From positions 1-25,454 of the forward strand of contig DGHP01000078.1 in assembly GCA_002392705.1 (NCBI GenBank): a stretch of 25,454 bases of DNA. Reading direction: 5' to 3'. This document shows, in pieces, positions 23,845-25,454 of the stretch. A model generated the notes under the pieces. It was not told the origin of the DNA, did not search any database, and was given only the letters and a program-made list of their open reading frames with translations. The DNA comes from Lachnospiraceae bacterium UBA3845 (GTDB taxonomy: Bacteria; Bacillota; Clostridia; Lachnospirales; Lachnospiraceae). The stretch's first letter is position 1. Each line of letters starts with the position of its first letter. The position numbers and the translations under genes were made by a program.

Positions 23845-23849
23845 CCGAC

Positions 23850-23878
23850 TTGACATTCTCCCCGCGCAAGGGTAGAAT
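23850..23878 (+). promoter_or_regulatory. Strong sigma-A promoter for the pheS T-box transcript
   Basis: TTGACA (perfect -35, 23850-23855), 17-base spacer, TAGAAT (23873-23878). Expected start near 23885. Confidence 0.8.
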
Positions 23879-23884
23879 AGCGGG

Positions 23885-24144
23885 GACTGTGAAGGTGTGT
23901 AAGTAGTCTCCGTGTATGCCTTAAAGAGAGCTGTTTCACCGGCTGAAAGGACAGCAGGATAAAGGGAGCATGAATTTCAGCACTGGAGTCTTCCGCGAAA
24001 GGCCGCACGGGCGGCAGTAAGCGGATGTAGATGCTGCATGAAAGCATAAAGAGTGCAGGCTGCAGTCGCGGCCTGAATTTGGGTGGTACCGCGGACTGTT
24101 TATACAGACCCGTCCCAAGGATATCCTGGGACGGGTCTTTTTTT
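23885..24144 (+). promoter_or_regulatory. Phe-specific T-box riboswitch of pheST
   Basis: A full T-box leader. Stem I spans roughly 23885-23995. Its specifier loop reads TGAAT-TTC-AGC, with the Phe codon TTC at 23976-23978. The conserved T-box sequence AATTTGGGTGGTACCGCGG is at 24077-24093 (UGGUACC at 24084-24090 for pairing with uncharged tRNA NCCA). The terminator stem is 24106-24122 with 24123-24138 (one bulged A), then T7. The T-box bases and specifier match the downstream phenylalanyl-tRNA synthetase genes, so high uncharged tRNA-Phe should favour readthrough. Together with its promoter it fills the 392-base gap before pheS. Confidence 0.95.
24106..24144 (+). terminator. T-box terminator stem
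   Basis: AGACCCGTCCCA pairs with TGGGACGGGTCT around a GGATATCC apex, with one bulged A, followed by T7. It competes with the antiterminator formed by the T-box sequence. Confidence 0.92.
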
Positions 24145-24211
24145 GGGTCTGCCGCCGTGGATAATGACAGTCTGAGAGCTGTGAATCATAACGAAAAAGG
24201 AGAGTGGAGAC

Positions 24212-25255
24212 ATGCAGGATTTAAACGAACTGGTTGAGAAGATGGCCGGGATCCGGCAGAGCATTCTGTCCGAAACCAGGGAACTGTCCGATTCGAAAAT
24301 GGTCTACGAGATGAAGAAGTCCTTCCTCGACAAGAACGGCAGAATCGGCCAGATGATGAAATTTATGAGAGAGATCGATCCTTCCCAGAGGGCTGAATTC
24401 GGCCAGAAGGTGAATGAGCTCAAGTCCTGGGCCCAGAACTACTTCAGTTCCATGGACGAAAAGATGAAGGGAAGAGAACTGGAGCTGCGCTATGAGAGCG
24501 AGAAGATTGACGTCACCATGCCTGCACAGACCCACGGGGTCGGATGCCTGCATCCTGTCACGCAGATGCGCAACCAGCTGATCGACATTTTCTCCGGGAT
24601 GGGATTTGAAATCTTCGAGGGCAGCGAGGTGGAGAACGACTATTATAATTTCACCGCCCTGAATACACCTCAGGATCATCCCGCAAGAGATATGCAGGAT
24701 ACCTTCTACCTGTCGCCGGAATTCCTGCTCCGGACCCAGACCTCTTCCGGACAGATCCATGTCATGGAAAACCGGAAGCCTCCGATCAAGATTCTGTCTC
24801 CCGGAAAAGTTTTCCGTTCGGATGACGACGCGACCCACAGCCCCATGTTCTCCCAGATGGAAGGGCTGGTAGTGGACAGGCATATCACCCTCGGCGACCT
24901 TCAGGGCATGCTGGATGTCTTTGTGAAAAAGATCTACGGGGATGACGTCCGCACCAGGCTCAGACCTTCCTTCTTCCCCTTCACGGAGCCCAGCGTGGAA
25001 GTGGACGTAAGCTGCTTTGAATGCGGCGGCAAAGGCTGCAGTCTCTGCAAGCACACCGGCTGGATTGAAGTACTGGGCGCCGGTATCGTGAACCGCAAAG
25101 TTCTTGAAAACTGCGGAATCGATCCGGATGAGTACTCCGGCCTGGCTTTCGGCATCGGCCTTGAGCGAATCGCCATGCTCAAGTACGGGATCAATAACAT
25201 CAAGCAGCTGTTCGAATCGGATCTGCGCGTCCTTCGCCAGATCAATGACCACTGA
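24212..25255 (+). CDS. pheS: Phenylalanyl-tRNA synthetase alpha subunit
   Basis: Catalytic class II subunit of the alpha2beta2 enzyme that charges tRNA-Phe. The 347-residue length is typical. The N-terminal coiled coil (about residues 1-90) binds tRNA. Motif 1 is around [22 protein letters not shown], motif 2 is [18 protein letters not shown], and motif 3 is [11 protein letters not shown]. The cysteine-rich insert [19 protein letters not shown] is also normal for bacterial PheS. AAAGGAG lies about 11 bases before the ATG. It is controlled by the T-box leader, and pheT follows after 56 bases. Confidence 0.97.
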   Translation: MQDLNELVEKMAGIRQSILSETRELSDSKMVYEMKKSFLDKNGRIGQMMKFMREIDPSQRAEFGQKVNELKSWAQNYFSSMDEKMKGRELELRYESEKIDVTMPAQTHGVGCLHPVTQMRNQLIDIFSGMGFEIFEGSEVENDYYNFTALNTPQDHPARDMQDTFYLSPEFLLRTQTSSGQIHVMENRKPPIKILSPGKVFRSDDDATHSPMFSQMEGLVVDRHITLGDLQGMLDVFVKKIYGDDVRTRLRPSFFPFTEPSVEVDVSCFECGGKGCSLCKHTGWIEVLGAGIVNRKVLENCGIDPDEYSGLAFGIGLERIAMLKYGINNIKQLFESDLRVLRQINDH

Positions 25256-25311
25256 CTTAAGGCGCCGCTGTTTCGGCTGTCAGATCAGACAGAATCAGGA
25301 GGTAAGAGAGA

Positions 25312-25454
25312 ATGTTAGCACCATTAAGCTGGCTGAAAGAATATGTAGATATCGACATTAGCGCGCAGGAACTCCAGGACAGGCTTTTCTCATGCGGATT
25401 TGAGGTGGAGGAGCTCCATCAGGCGGGAGAAGAGATCAGCGGAGTCGTGGTCGG
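25312..25454 (+). CDS. pheT: Phenylalanyl-tRNA synthetase beta subunit, N-terminal fragment (cut by window end)
   Basis: Forty-seven codons are visible. They begin MLAPLSWLKEYVDIDI and continue with QDRLFSCGFEVEEL and SGVVVG, the standard PheT N-terminal B1 region that leads into the tRNA-binding-like OB domain. CAGGAGG sits about 9 bases before the ATG. The stop codon and the rest, usually about 800 residues, lie beyond the window. It is cotranscribed with pheS and so under the T-box. Confidence 0.93.
   Translation, partial: MLAPLSWLKEYVDIDISAQELQDRLFSCGFEVEELHQAGEEISGVVV

Overview
The window looks like core chromosome of a moderately high-GC member of Clostridia, most likely Lachnospiraceae or a close relative (inference). 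The support is a PolC-type replicative polymerase, a T-box leader ahead of pheST, strong AAGGAGG-like ribosome binding sites, a roughly 1,400-residue activase/dehydratase fusion protein, and a selenium-dependent-XDH-like single-chain molybdoenzyme. I see no phage, IS, CRISPR, tRNA or rRNA genes. Both window ends cut genes: polC at the left, pheT at the right.

Layout, left to right. (1) The 3' half of polC, then aroK (shikimate kinase), then efp with its own promoter and a 200-nt hairpin-rich leader. (2) A convergent 4.2-kb gene on the minus strand for a two-ATPase-domain CoA-dehydratase-activase-like protein; it shares a bidirectional terminator with efp and has a strong promoter about 245 bp upstream. 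(3) tgt and yajC, the usual pair but without secD/secF. (4) An Lrp/AsnC regulator divergent from ilvD-ilvB (branched-chain amino acid synthesis), which ends at a terminator without ilvN. (5) serC-serA and a DUF1015 gene (serine synthesis), with large RNA hairpins between the genes and a tandem repeat that begins inside the last codons of the DUF1015 gene. (6) A monocistronic glgB-like gene whose product lacks the canonical region-IV His-Asp of branching enzymes and carries a 94-residue Lys/Ala-rich tail. (7) A fused [2Fe-2S]/molybdopterin hydroxylase. (8) pheS-pheT under a complete Phe-specific T-box riboswitch with a UUC specifier.

Most genes are anabolic housekeeping: translation (EF-P, Tgt, PheST), amino acids (IlvD/IlvB, SerC/SerA, AroK), secretion (YajC) and replication (PolC). 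The points most worth a second look are the altered GlgB and its tail, the DUF1015 protein with a DGHHR motif next to a serine pathway lacking serB, and an apparent terminator directly ahead of that gene. Others are the short degenerate repeats that duplicate gene 3' ends and differ almost only by transitions, a dispersed CCGTGAATAGTAACAG-like motif, and the long structured leader of the activase gene. I found no clear-cut new multi-gene defence or mobile system.
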